Position numbers and translations under genes: made by a program. This document shows positions 18,806-27,779 of a stretch of DNA of 64,000 nt, piece after piece. Location of the stretch: the NCBI RefSeq assembly GCF_019973735.1, contig NZ_AP024463.1, positions 3,100,001-3,164,000 of the forward strand, in the 5' to 3' direction. The DNA comes from Arachnia rubra. Lineage in GTDB: Bacteria > Actinomycetota > Actinomycetes > Propionibacteriales > Propionibacteriaceae. The notes under the pieces are model-generated. The model had not been told where the DNA came from. It made no database searches and worked only from the letters and a program-made list of their open reading frames with translations. Position 1 is the first letter of the stretch; every line of letters starts with the position of its first letter.

Positions 18806-20467
18806 ATGCGTTCCAAGAGGTTTGAGGCGCTCGATGCGCGCCCAGTGAACCAGGACGGGTACGTCAGCGAATGGCCCGAGGTGGGCCTGATCGCCATGGA
18901 CTCCCCCAACGACCCGAAGCCGTCGATCAAGCTGTCGGACGGCAAGGTGGTGGAGCTCGACGGCAAGACCCGCGACCAGTTCGACATGATCGACACCTTC
19001 GTCGCCGACTACGGCATCAACCTGGAGCGGGCCGAGGAGGCCATGGCCATCGACTCCCTCCAGGTGGCCCGCATGCTGTGCGACATCAACGTGCCACGTC
19101 ACAAGATCATCCCGCTCACCACCGCCATGACCCCGGCCAAGCTCACCGAGGTCGTCGGCAATATGAGCGTATTGGAGATGATGATGGCGGTCACGAAGCT
19201 GCGTGCCCGCAAGCAGCCCGCCAACCAGTGCCACGTCACCAACGTGCTCGACCACCCGGTGCAGATCGCCGCCGACTCCGCTGAGGCCGCGCTGCGCGGC
19301 TTCGCCGAGCAGGAGACGACCGTCGGCGTGGTCCGCTACGCCCCGTTCAACGCCCTGGCCCTGCTGGTGGGCGCCCAGACGGGCCGTCCCGGCATCCTGA
19401 CGCAGTGCGCGGTCGAGGAGGCCACGGAGCTGCAGCTGGGCATGCGCGGGCTGACCGCCTACGCCGAGACCGTCTCGGTCTACGGCACCGAGGCTGTGTT
19501 CATGGACGGCGACGACACCCCGTGGTCGAAGGCGTTCCTCGCCTCCAGCTACGCCTCCCGCGGCCTGAAGATGCGCTTCACCTCCGGCACCGGCTCCGAG
19601 GTGCAGATGGGCTTCGCCGAGGGCAAGTCGATGCTGTACCTGGAGTCCCGCTGCCTGTTCGTGACCAAGGCCGCCGGCTCGCAGGGCACGCAGAACGGCT
19701 CCGTCAGCTGCATCGGCGTCCCCGCCGGTGTGCCCGGCGGCATCCGCGCAGTCCTGGGCGAGAACCTGATCGCCATGATGCTGGACCTCGAATGCGCCTC
19801 CAGCAACGACCAGACGTTCACCCACTCCGACCTGCGCCGCGTGTCGCGGTCGCTGATGCAGTTCGTGCCCGGCACCGACTTCATCTGCTCCGGCTACTCG
19901 TCCACCCCGAACAGCGACAACATGTTCGCGGGCTCCAACTGGGACGCCGAGGACTTCGACGACTGGAACATCATCCAGCGCGACCTGCGGGTCGACGGCG
20001 GCCTGACGCCCGTCCTGGAGGAGGACGTCATCGCGGTGCGCCGCAAGGCCGCCCGGGCCCTACAGGCCGTCTTCGATGAGCTGGGGCTGCCCGCCATCAC
20101 GGACGCCGAGGTGGAGGCCGCGACCTACGCCCACAGCTCCGAGGACATGCCGAAGCGCAACGTCGTGGAGGACCTCAAAGCCGCCGAGGACATGATGAAC
20201 CGCGAGGTCACCGGCGTCGACGTGGCCAAGGCCCTGTCGCGCGGCGGCTTCGAGGATGTCGCCGAGGCGGTGTTCAACCTGCTGAAGCGCCGGGTCGCGG
20301 GCGACTACCTGCACACGTCGGCCATCTTCGACGCCGACTTCAACGTGAACTCCGCCGTCAACTACCCCAACGACTATGCGGGACCGCAGACCGGGTACCA
20401 GATGGACGATGAGCGCTGGAACCAGATCAAGACCATCCGCCAGGCCATCAGCCCCGAGAGCATCTGA
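18806..20467 (+). CDS. pduC: Propanediol dehydratase large subunit
   Basis: 553 residues, close to the usual ~554. It is the catalytic TIM-barrel subunit of adenosylcobalamin-dependent diol dehydratase, which turns 1,2-propanediol into propionaldehyde. Family blocks are clear: RSKRFEALDARPVNQDGYV at the start, QVARMLCDINVPRHKIIPLTTAMTPAKL, SASSN-like LECASSNDQTFTHSD, and FNVNSAVNYPNDYAGPQTGYQM near the end. Glycerol dehydratase is very similar; the pdu context favours the diol enzyme. Complex partners PduD and PduE follow immediately. Confidence 0.95.
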   Translation: MRSKRFEALDARPVNQDGYVSEWPEVGLIAMDSPNDPKPSIKLSDGKVVELDGKTRDQFDMIDTFVADYGINLERAEEAMAIDSLQVARMLCDINVPRHKIIPLTTAMTPAKLTEVVGNMSVLEMMMAVTKLRARKQPANQCHVTNVLDHPVQIAADSAEAALRGFAEQETTVGVVRYAPFNALALLVGAQTGRPGILTQCAVEEATELQLGMRGLTAYAETVSVYGTEAVFMDGDDTPWSKAFLASSYASRGLKMRFTSGTGSEVQMGFAEGKSMLYLESRCLFVTKAAGSQGTQNGSVSCIGVPAGVPGGIRAVLGENLIAMMLDLECASSNDQTFTHSDLRRVSRSLMQFVPGTDFICSGYSSTPNSDNMFAGSNWDAEDFDDWNIIQRDLRVDGGLTPVLEEDVIAVRRKAARALQAVFDELGLPAITDAEVEAATYAHSSEDMPKRNVVEDLKAAEDMMNREVTGVDVAKALSRGGFEDVAEAVFNLLKRRVAGDYLHTSAIFDADFNVNSAVNYPNDYAGPQTGYQMDDERWNQIKTIRQAISPESI

Positions 20468-20476
20468 AGGTGAGTC

Positions 20477-21172
20477 ATGGACATTGACACAAACGCCCTG
20501 AAACAGATCATCGCGCAGGTGGTCCAGGAAATGACCGCCGGCGAGTCGCAGGCCGCGACCCCGGCCTCGCCCGCCACCCCCGCCGGCTCAGGCGGCACGG
20601 CGACGATGCCCGCCACGGCGTCCGGGAAGCTCACCCTCGCGGAGGCCGGGGACGCGGAGCGCGGCTCCGACCCGAAGGAGGTCGTGATCGCGGTCTCCCC
20701 GGCATTCAGCTCCCTGATCCACGAGACGATCATCGGCCTGCCCCACGCCGACGTCCTGAAGGAGATCACCGCCGGCATCGAGGAGGAGGGCCTCAAGTAC
20801 CGGTTCGTGAAGATCTACAAGAGCGCCGACGTCGGCTTCATCGCCCACCAGGCAGCGAAGCTGTCGGGCTCCGGGATCGGGATCGGCATCCAGTCGCGCG
20901 GCACCACGGTCATCCACCAGAAGGACCTGCCGCCGCTGTCGAACGTGGAGCTGTTCAGCCAGTCGCCGCTGATCGACCTGGAGACGTTCCGGGCCATCGG
21001 CAAGAACGCGGCCAAGTACGCCAAGGGCGAGTCGCCGCAGCCCGTGCCCATCCGCAACGACCAGATGGCCCGGCCCAAGTACCAGGCCATCGCGGCCCTG
21101 CTGCACAACAAGGAAACCGCCCAGTGCGACCTGGCCAAGAAGCCCCAGGCGCTGCGGGTCAGCACCGCCTAG
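20477..21172 (+). CDS. pduD: Propanediol dehydratase medium subunit
   Basis: 231 residues. The N-terminal helix ([20 protein letters not shown]) followed by a Pro/Ala/Gly linker is an encapsulation peptide, as in Salmonella PduD. The globular part begins near residue 55 and has [30 protein letters not shown] and [29 protein letters not shown], which bind the lower face of cobalamin. 9 bp after pduC. Confidence 0.94.
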   Translation: MDIDTNALKQIIAQVVQEMTAGESQAATPASPATPAGSGGTATMPATASGKLTLAEAGDAERGSDPKEVVIAVSPAFSSLIHETIIGLPHADVLKEITAGIEEEGLKYRFVKIYKSADVGFIAHQAAKLSGSGIGIGIQSRGTTVIHQKDLPPLSNVELFSQSPLIDLETFRAIGKNAAKYAKGESPQPVPIRNDQMARPKYQAIAALLHNKETAQCDLAKKPQALRVSTA

Positions 21173-21182
21173 GAGAGTGACC

Positions 21183-21746
21183 ATGGATCAGGAACAAGTA
21201 ATCCGGCAGGTCATGGCGGAGGTCATGAAGTCCCTCGGGAACGCCTCCGTGACCTTCGAAAAGAAGTCCCCCGCCGCACCGGCCCCGGCGGCCGCGCCGT
21301 CGCAGGCTCCCCAGAGCCCTGCCGCGGGCGGCAGGCAGATCGGCCGCGACGAGTACCCGCTCGCGGAGAAGCACCCGGAGCTGGTGAAGACCAACACGGG
21401 CAGGCAGCTGACCGACCTCACCTTCGACAAAGTGAAGTCGGGCGACCTGAGCCCCCTGGACTTCCGCATCTCCTCGGAGACCCTGGAGCTCCAGGCCCAG
21501 GTGGCCGACGCCGCGGGTCGTGAGACCCTGGCCCGGAACTTCCGTCGCGCCGCCGAGCTGGTGGCCGTGCCGGACGCCCGGCTGCTGGAGATCTACAACG
21601 CCCTGCGGCCCTACCGCTCCACGAAGCAGGAGCTGTACGACATCGCAGCCGAGCTGGAGGGGACCTACGGCGCTAAGGTGAGCGCAGGTTTCGTCCGTGA
21701 GGCCGCCGACGTCTACGAGGCTCGTGGACGGCTGCGCGAGGACTGA
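21183..21746 (+). CDS. pduE: Propanediol dehydratase small subunit
   Basis: 187 residues. An N-terminal helix (QEQVIRQVMAEVMKSLG) plus Ala/Pro linker forms another candidate encapsulation peptide. The conserved body has DYPLAEKHPELVKTNTGRQLTDLTF-like residues from about 57 (DEYPLAEKHPE) and ends with FVREAADVYEARGRL. ATG 21183 is chosen because AGGAGAG at 21171-21177 is well placed; GTG 21177 lies within that site. Confidence 0.93.
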   Translation: MDQEQVIRQVMAEVMKSLGNASVTFEKKSPAAPAPAAAPSQAPQSPAAGGRQIGRDEYPLAEKHPELVKTNTGRQLTDLTFDKVKSGDLSPLDFRISSETLELQAQVADAAGRETLARNFRRAAELVAVPDARLLEIYNALRPYRSTKQELYDIAAELEGTYGAKVSAGFVREAADVYEARGRLRED

Positions 21747-21779
21747 GCAGGTACGAAGCAGGTAACAGGTAAGGGGACG

Positions 21780-23594
21780 ATGGTGAAGCTGATCGCTGGG
21801 ATCGACATCGGCAACGCGACCACCGAGGTGGCGCTGGCCGAGGTCGGCCCTGCCCCGGAGCAGGTGCGTTTCCTGTCCAGCGCCATCGTCCCCACCACCG
21901 GCATCAAGGGAACCAGCGCCAACATCCGTGGCCTGTTCCAGTCCCTCACCAACGCCCTGGGCGCGGCGGGACGCCGCATCGAGGACCTCGACTCCATCCG
22001 CATCAACGAGGCCGCCCCCGTGATCGGCGACGTCGCGATGGAGACCATCACCGAGACGATCATCACCGAGTCCACGATGATCGGACACAACCCCTCCACC
22101 CCCGGTGGTCTCGGCATCGGGGTGGGGACCACCATAGACATTGACTCGCTGCCCGCCGCCCCCGCCGGGCAGCCCTACATCGTCGTCGCGCCGAAGAGCC
22201 ACCCCTACGACAAGGTGGCGGCCGAGCTCAACGCCGTCTCCGGCCGCCTGGAGATCACCGGCGCGATCCTGCAGGCCGACGACGGCGTGCTGGTGCACAA
22301 CCGGCTGAGCCGCAAGATCCCCATCGTCGACGAGGTCCGCCTGATCGAGAAGGTGCCGCTCGGAATGCTGGCCGCCATCGAGGTGGCAGAAGTCGGACGT
22401 ATTGTCGAGACCCTGTCCAACCCGTTCGGGATCGCGACCCTCTTCGACCTCGACCCCGACGACACCCGGTCCGTGGTGCCGCTGGCGCGGTCGCTGGTCG
22501 GCAACCGGTCCGCCGTCGTGATCAAGACACCAAAGGGCGACGTGCAGGAGCGCCGCATCCCCGCGGGGCGGCTGACCTTCCACGGCTCCAATACGCTCGA
22601 CGTGGACGTCGACCTGGGGGCCGCCGAGATCATGGGCGTCGCCTCCCGCATCCGGGAGCTCAGCGACATCACGGGCGAGCCGGGCACCAACGTCGGCGGC
22701 ATGATGGAGAAGGTGCGCGTCACGATGGGGCAGCTGACTGCCCAGCATCCCCGCGACATCCGCATCACCGACCTGCTCGCCGTCGACACCCAGGTGCCGC
22801 AGCAGGTCGCGGGCGGCATCGCCAACGAGTTCTCCATGGAGGCGGCCGTCGGGATCGCCGTCATGGTCAAGACCGACCGGCTCCAGATGGAGCGGATCGC
22901 CTCCGAGCTGGCCACTGAGATCGGCGTGCCCGTCGAGGTGGGGGGCGTGGAGGCCGACATGGCGATCCGCGGGGCGCTGACCACGCCCGGCACCGCCGCC
23001 CCGATCGCGATCCTCGACATGGGGGCCGGCTCCACCGACGCCTCCGTGATGCGCCCCGACGGCACCGGCACGTCGATCCACCTGGCCGGCGCCGGGAACA
23101 TGGTGACGCTGATGATCCAGTCGGAGCTGGGCCTGGAGTCGTTCGACGCCGCCGAGGACATCAAACGCTATCCCCTGGCGAAGGTGGAGTCGGTGTTCAA
23201 CATCCGCCACGAGGACGGCACGGTGCAGTTCTTCGAGGATCCGCTGCCGGGACACGTCTACGCCCGCACCGTGGTGCTCAAGCCCGACGGCATGGTCCCG
23301 CTCGACCTCGACCTGCCGGTCGAGACCATCCGTCAGGTCCGGGTCCGCGCGAAGGAGCAGGTCTTCGTGACCAACGCGGTCCGGGCCCTGAAGCGGGTCT
23401 CCCCCACCTCGGAGGTCCGTGGCATCGACTTCGTGGTGCTCGTCGGCGGTTCCGCCCTCGACTTCGAGATCCCGCAGCTGGTCACCAGAGCCCTGGCGGA
23501 CTACCGGGTGGTGGCCGGGCGCGCCAACATCCGCGGCGTGGAGGGTCCCCGCAACGCCGTCGCCACCGGACTGGTGCTGGGAGGCGCGTCGTGA
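21780..23594 (+). CDS. pduG: Diol dehydratase reactivase large subunit
   Basis: 604 residues (typical ~610), actin/Hsp70-like ATPase fold. It removes damaged cobalamin from the dehydratase using ATP. Visible: IAGIDIGNATTEVALAEV phosphate-1 loop at the N-terminus, the DdrA swap region with NPFGIATLFDLDPDD, ILDMGAGSTDASVM as the second phosphate loop, and VLVGGSALDFEIPQLVT as the adenosine motif. It works with PduH, which overlaps it by 4 bp. Confidence 0.94.
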   Translation: MVKLIAGIDIGNATTEVALAEVGPAPEQVRFLSSAIVPTTGIKGTSANIRGLFQSLTNALGAAGRRIEDLDSIRINEAAPVIGDVAMETITETIITESTMIGHNPSTPGGLGIGVGTTIDIDSLPAAPAGQPYIVVAPKSHPYDKVAAELNAVSGRLEITGAILQADDGVLVHNRLSRKIPIVDEVRLIEKVPLGMLAAIEVAEVGRIVETLSNPFGIATLFDLDPDDTRSVVPLARSLVGNRSAVVIKTPKGDVQERRIPAGRLTFHGSNTLDVDVDLGAAEIMGVASRIRELSDITGEPGTNVGGMMEKVRVTMGQLTAQHPRDIRITDLLAVDTQVPQQVAGGIANEFSMEAAVGIAVMVKTDRLQMERIASELATEIGVPVEVGGVEADMAIRGALTTPGTAAPIAILDMGAGSTDASVMRPDGTGTSIHLAGAGNMVTLMIQSELGLESFDAAEDIKRYPLAKVESVFNIRHEDGTVQFFEDPLPGHVYARTVVLKPDGMVPLDLDLPVETIRQVRVRAKEQVFVTNAVRALKRVSPTSEVRGIDFVVLVGGSALDFEIPQLVTRALADYRVVAGRANIRGVEGPRNAVATGLVLGGAS

Positions 23595-23956
23595 ATCCCG
23601 TCGCGAGTCCTGAGCGTCCCACCATCAACATCGCCGTCCACGAGGGCATCGGCGATGGGCAGCTCACCCAGGTGCTCCTCGGCATGGAGGAGGAGGGTGT
23701 GCCGAGCCGCGTCGAGCGCCTGTCCGAGATGAATCCCCTGGTCCTGGCACACCGGGCCGCGACCTCGTCGCGGCTTGGGATCGGGCTGGGAATCGCCCTC
23801 GACTACGTGGTGATCACCACCGAGAAACTCCCTAAGGAGCGCCCCTACCTGGCGCATTTCCTGGGGCGCAGCGAGCAGGCGGACCGGATCATCGGGTCCA
23901 ACGCCGCCCGCCTGGTGAAAAGACTTCCCCTCCGGGAACCTGAAAGGAGCCAGTGA
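23591..23956 (+). CDS. pduH: Diol dehydratase reactivase small subunit
   Basis: 121 residues, the DdrB/PduH beta-like subunit. PTINIAVHEGIGDGQLTQVLLGMEEEGVPSRVE and SSRLGIGLGIALDYVVITTEKLP resemble the core of the dehydratase medium subunit, which this protein displaces during reactivation. Overlaps with 4 bp at both ends show tight coupling to pduG and the next shell gene. Confidence 0.9.
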   Translation: MNPVASPERPTINIAVHEGIGDGQLTQVLLGMEEEGVPSRVERLSEMNPLVLAHRAATSSRLGIGLGIALDYVVITTEKLPKERPYLAHFLGRSEQADRIIGSNAARLVKRLPLREPERSQ

Positions 23957-24789
23957 TGCAAGCACTGGGGAGCATTGAAGTAGTCGGCCTCGTCGCTGGC
24001 ATCGAGGCCGCCGACGTCGCCTGCAAGACCGCCGACATCTCCCTCATCGGCTACGAGCTGACCAAGGGTGGCGGTTACGTCACCGTCAAGGTGGAGGGCC
24101 AGGTGGGAGCTGTGAACGCAGCCATCGACGCCGCTGAGGCAGCCGCGGCGAAGGTGAGCCGGGTCGTCAGCAAGCTGGTGATTCCCAGGCCCCACCCGGA
24201 GCTGGAGCAGATCGTCTTCTCGGCCACCACCGTCGGCTGCACCCCGCCCGCACCTGACGCGCCTGCCGCCAAGCGGCGGCCGTCGGCGAAGACCAAGCCC
24301 GGGTCCGTCCCGGAGCCTGAGGAGCCGGCGGTGACGGAGGCGCTGGCGGACGAGGCGCTGGAGGACGCCCTGACAGAGCCGGAGCCCACCCTGGTTCTCG
24401 ACGAGGACCAGGAGCCGACCGTCGAGCTGGAGAGCACGCCAGAGCCGGACAAGAAACCGGAGAGGAAACAGCCGTCCCGTTCCGCGGCGGCCACGGCCTC
24501 GTCCGGACCCGCCAAGACGCAGCGACAGGTGACCCCGCCCGCCAGGGATAAGGAGCAGAAGCAGGTCACGGCCTCGGCCACGCCCGACCCGAAGGCCATC
24601 ACGAAACCCGGGGAGAAGCCACAGCTGGCGCCGACGCCGCCCGAGCCGGACCAGCCCACGTCCCCTGAACCGGGCCAGAAGCCGCGTTCTACCCCGAAGG
24701 CCAGCCAGCCGAGGGGCACGGACGCCAAGAAACCCGGGGAGAGGAAACCCGCTCCCCGGACATCGAACAGGAGAAGGAAGCAATCATGA
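23953..24789 (+). CDS. BMC shell protein with a 185-residue charged, proline-rich tail (PduK-like)
   Basis: 278 residues. Residues 1-90 form a BMC-H domain ([46 protein letters not shown]). The remaining ~185 residues are predicted disordered: an acidic segment around 117-165 (many E/D and P), then a basic K/R/P/T-rich part ending in RRRKQS. PduK of Salmonella also carries a C-terminal extension, but that one binds an Fe-S cluster; no Cys cluster is present here, only a single Cys just past the BMC domain. The position in the operon matches pduK. The tail may face the cytosol or lumen and bind other proteins, which is inference. Confidence 0.85.
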   Translation: MMQALGSIEVVGLVAGIEAADVACKTADISLIGYELTKGGGYVTVKVEGQVGAVNAAIDAAEAAAAKVSRVVSKLVIPRPHPELEQIVFSATTVGCTPPAPDAPAAKRRPSAKTKPGSVPEPEEPAVTEALADEALEDALTEPEPTLVLDEDQEPTVELESTPEPDKKPERKQPSRSAAATASSGPAKTQRQVTPPARDKEQKQVTASATPDPKAITKPGEKPQLAPTPPEPDQPTSPEPGQKPRSTPKASQPRGTDAKKPGERKPAPRTSNRRRKQS

Positions 24790-25055
24790 ACGCTCTCGGA
24801 ATGATCGAGACCAAGGGTCTCGTCGGTTCCATCGAGGCCGCTGACGCCATGGTCAAGGCCGCCAACGTGACCCTGATCGGCAAGGAGCAGATCGGCTCCG
24901 GTCTGGTCACCGTGATGGTCCGCGGTGACGTCGGCGCGGTGAAGGCCGCCGTCGACGCCGGCGCAGCCGCCGCCGCGAGGGTCGGCGAGCTGGTCTCCCA
25001 GCACGTCATCCCGCGTCCCCACAACGACGTCGAGAAGATCCTGCCGCACGCATGA
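24786..25055 (+). CDS. pduJ: BMC-H shell protein, PduJ/PduA type
   Basis: 89 residues, single BMC domain almost identical in motif to Pdu[77 protein letters not shown]. PduJ is usually the most abundant hexamer and can self-assemble. It overlaps both neighbours by 4 bp. Confidence 0.93.
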   Translation: MNALGMIETKGLVGSIEAADAMVKAANVTLIGKEQIGSGLVTVMVRGDVGAVKAAVDAGAAAAARVGELVSQHVIPRPHNDVEKILPHA

Positions 25056-25879
25056 GCACCAATCCCCAGGCCAGGCTCGCCCAGTTCGCACAGCTCGTGC
25101 GGACTGGGAGGGTGGCGCACAAGAACGCCAAACGCAGCGGGCTGCGGCTGGCTGTCGACCTGGGCACGGCCAACATCGTGCTCGCGGTGGTCGACGGCAG
25201 CAACCGTCCCGTCGCGGGCGGCCTGCGGCGGGCGAACGTGGTGCGTGACGGCGTCGTCGTCGACTGGTTTGGGGCGGTCACCAACGTCCGGGAGATCCTG
25301 GAGGAGATCCAGCCCACACTGGACCACACCTTCGACGAGGCCGCCGTCACCATCCCGCCGGGCATCAGCGAGGGCACCGTGAAGGTGTTCACCAATGTGC
25401 TCGACGCTTGCGAGCTGACGCCGGCCGAGGTGGTCGACGAGCCGGTGGCCGCGGCCCGGGCCCTCGGTGTCACCGATGGCACCATCATCGACGTCGGCCA
25501 CGGCACCACCGGGGTGTCGCGGCTGCGCGACGGGGTCGTCGACTTCTCCATCGACGAGGCTACCGGTGGCCACCACATGACGCTGGTGCTCTCGGGTGCG
25601 CTGGGCATCGAGTACGACGACGCCGAGGCGTACAAGTGCAACCCGGTCAATGTCCGCACGACGTTCCCGATCGTGCGTCCGACCCTGGAGAAGATGGCCA
25701 CCATCGCAGCCCAGGCGCTCGGTGGCACCGATCCCGGCCAGGTGTATCTGGTCGGTGGTTCCGCTTCCCTGCCGGATGCGCCTAAGGTGTTTGAGCAGGT
25801 GCTCGGAGTCGAGGTCCACCGGCCCGAGGAGCCCCTGTTCCCAACCCCCTTGGGTGCGGCCATGAGGAGTGTCCGATGA
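25052..25879 (+). CDS. EutJ-like Hsp70/actin-fold chaperone
   Basis: 275 residues with the ATPase signatures [17 protein letters not shown] near residue 30, [13 protein letters not shown] in the middle and [17 protein letters not shown] near the end. EutJ proteins occur in ethanolamine and propanediol microcompartment operons and are proposed assembly or reactivation chaperones; function is not proven. It differs from PduG in size and in lacking the swap domain. It sits between pduJ and the flavoprotein gene, overlapping both by 4 bp. Confidence 0.88.
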   Translation: MSTNPQARLAQFAQLVRTGRVAHKNAKRSGLRLAVDLGTANIVLAVVDGSNRPVAGGLRRANVVRDGVVVDWFGAVTNVREILEEIQPTLDHTFDEAAVTIPPGISEGTVKVFTNVLDACELTPAEVVDEPVAAARALGVTDGTIIDVGHGTTGVSRLRDGVVDFSIDEATGGHHMTLVLSGALGIEYDDAEAYKCNPVNVRTTFPIVRPTLEKMATIAAQALGGTDPGQVYLVGGSASLPDAPKVFEQVLGVEVHRPEEPLFPTPLGAAMRSVR

Positions 25880-26736
25880 ATGAAACGCAGCTACGTGAGC
25901 TGGTGACCCGGATCGTGCGCGAGATGTTCGCCGAGGCGGAGCAACAGCAGCCGGCTCCGGCCGTCGGCGAATCCGACAAGCCCAATGCGCTGGTGCTGTT
26001 CTCGGGGGCGCTGCTCGGCTTCGACGCGGCCCTGGAGGCGCTCGGACGGCTCAAGGAGCACGTCAACCTCGACTGGCGGCAGACCGACTCGGCGTCACGC
26101 ATCCTGGACCAGGCGCGCATCGAGGAGCTGGGCATGACGCCGGCGGCGGAGTCGCTGGTGCAGGCCCACGACCTGCTGATCGTGCCGACTCTCACGGCGA
26201 ACCTGGCGGCGAAGGTCGCGCACGGCATCGGCGACTGCCTGGCCAGCAATGTGATGGCGGAGTTCATCATGCTGGACAAGCCGGTGGTCGTCTCCGAGGT
26301 CGGGGTCTGCCCGGATGCCCCGGAGAAGCAGGAGTGGTTCCCGGCCATGCCGTCGGGTTACCAGGAGATGCTGCGGGGCAACCTGGATGCGCTGCGGTCG
26401 TTCGGGGTGCACCTGACGCGGCCCGAGTCCCTGGACAGCGCCGTCGGCGCGGCCCTGGACCCGTCGCAGAAGCTCGCCGAGGCACCGGTGAGCCCGCCCC
26501 GCCGGGCCACCAACATTCCCCCTGAGCCGGCGGCCAATACGGGCGTCATTGACTGCGACAAGCGGCTCCTGACGGAGTCCGACGTCATGGGCATCCCGGA
26601 CGGCGCCACCGTCAGGTTGCGGCCGCGCGCCCTGGTGACGGCCCTGGCCCGCGACAGGGCACGCAAGCACCGGATCACCCTGGTCGACCCGTCACTCCCC
26701 CAGCTGGCACCGCCGCCGGTATCGCCGACGGCATAG
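25876..26736 (+). CDS. Microcompartment-associated flavoprotein with encapsulation-type N-terminus
   Basis: 286 residues. Residues 1-20 form an amphipathic helix (TQLRELVTRIVREMFAEA) followed by a Q/P/A linker, the usual layout of a lumen-targeting peptide. The middle (NALVLFSGALLGFDAALEAL, LLIVPTLTANLAAKVAHGIGDCLASNVMAEFIMLDKPVVV) matches the Flavoprotein (PF02441) fold that binds FMN. The end (LLTESDVMGIPDGATVRLRPRALVTALARDRARKHRITLV) resembles the C-terminal segment of PduM-like/EutQ-region proteins. Related proteins occur in actinobacterial and firmicute pdu/eut-type loci with no settled role. Confidence 0.75.
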   Translation: MNETQLRELVTRIVREMFAEAEQQQPAPAVGESDKPNALVLFSGALLGFDAALEALGRLKEHVNLDWRQTDSASRILDQARIEELGMTPAAESLVQAHDLLIVPTLTANLAAKVAHGIGDCLASNVMAEFIMLDKPVVVSEVGVCPDAPEKQEWFPAMPSGYQEMLRGNLDALRSFGVHLTRPESLDSAVGAALDPSQKLAEAPVSPPRRATNIPPEPAANTGVIDCDKRLLTESDVMGIPDGATVRLRPRALVTALARDRARKHRITLVDPSLPQLAPPPVSPTA

Positions 26737-26756
26737 AGTTTGAAGGCTTACAACAC

Positions 26757-27776
26757 ATGCCAAACGTTTACACGCGCACCGGCGACAAGGGCGACACGGG
26801 GCTGTTCGGTGGCTCCCGGGTCGCCAAGCAGAGCATGCGCGTCGAGGCCTACGGCACCGTCGATGAGGCGAATGCCGCGCTCGGCCAGGCGAAGGCGCAG
26901 CTCCCCCCTGGGGAGTGGCGGCGCCGCGTCCATGACGTGCAGCAGCGGCTGTTCGTGCTGGCCGCCGAGCTGGCCAGCGACGCCGAGGGCGCCGAGATCC
27001 TGGCGGGCAAGGTCGATGCTGACGACGTGGTCGACCTGGAGCACCTGATCGACGACTGCCTGGCGGTCACCGGGCCGCAGCGCGAGTTCGTAGTCCCGGG
27101 GCGCGACCGCCGCTCCGGCGCCTTCCACACGGCTCGCACCATCGTGCGCCGCGCAGAGCGGCGCGTCCTGACCCTGGCTGAGGCGGAGCCCGTGAGGCCA
27201 GAGGTCATCAAATATTTAAACCGCCTCTCCGACGCCGTCTATGCGCTGTCGAGGCTGACTGAGACCTGGCGTGATGAAGAGGTGGAACAAATCGTGCGTG
27301 ATGTCGTCACCCGCTCCCTGAGCGGGCAGGAGGCCCCGGCGGCGCTGCCGTCGCCCAGCACCGAGGAGTTCGGGCTGGCGTCGGCGAAGCGGCTGGCGGA
27401 GTGCGCGGAGGCGCATGCGGCACGGCTGGGGGTCGCGGTCGTGGTGACGACCGTGGACTCCGGCGGGAACCTGATGCTGCTGCACCGGATGCCCGGTGCG
27501 CTGCTGGCCGCCACCGAGGTGGGCATCAACAAGGCGTGGAGCGCCGTCGCCTTCAAGGCCCCGACCGAGTCCCTCGGCCCCCTGGCCAGGGAGGACGGCG
27601 CCTTCCCGGGCCTGGCCGACACCAACTCCGGGCGGGTGGTCCTGTTCGGGGGCGGCAGGCCCGTTTTTGTGAACCAGAGACTGGTCGGAGGCCTTGGGGT
27701 CTCCGGCGGCTCCTCTGAGGAAGATATTGAGATTGCTACCTGCGCGCTGCAGGACTGGAACAACAATGGGAGATAG
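26757..27776 (+). CDS. pduO: Cob(I)alamin adenosyltransferase with C-terminal heme-binding domain
   Basis: 339 residues in two domains. Residues 1-180 are the PduO-type ATP:cob(I)alamin adenosyltransferase: YTRTGDKGDTGLFGGSRVAK binds ATP, and FHTARTIVRRAERRVL with YLNRLSDAVYALSR line the active site. Residues ~200-339 are a GlcG/HbpS-like PduOC domain (LAECAEAHAARLGVAVVVTTVDSGGNLMLLHRMPGALLA, NQRLVGGLGVSGG). It makes adenosylcobalamin for PduCDE. 20 bp separate it from the flavoprotein gene. Confidence 0.94.
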   Translation: MPNVYTRTGDKGDTGLFGGSRVAKQSMRVEAYGTVDEANAALGQAKAQLPPGEWRRRVHDVQQRLFVLAAELASDAEGAEILAGKVDADDVVDLEHLIDDCLAVTGPQREFVVPGRDRRSGAFHTARTIVRRAERRVLTLAEAEPVRPEVIKYLNRLSDAVYALSRLTETWRDEEVEQIVRDVVTRSLSGQEAPAALPSPSTEEFGLASAKRLAECAEAHAARLGVAVVVTTVDSGGNLMLLHRMPGALLAATEVGINKAWSAVAFKAPTESLGPLAREDGAFPGLADTNSGRVVLFGGGRPVFVNQRLVGGLGVSGGSSEEDIEIATCALQDWNNNGR

Positions 27777-27779
27777 TCA

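Noticed and set aside
21159..23255. A ~700-codon minus-strand frame under pduG
   Set aside because: Antisense to the reactivase gene; composition (His/Gly/Asp-rich) is that of a shadow frame. The plus-strand protein has all family motifs.
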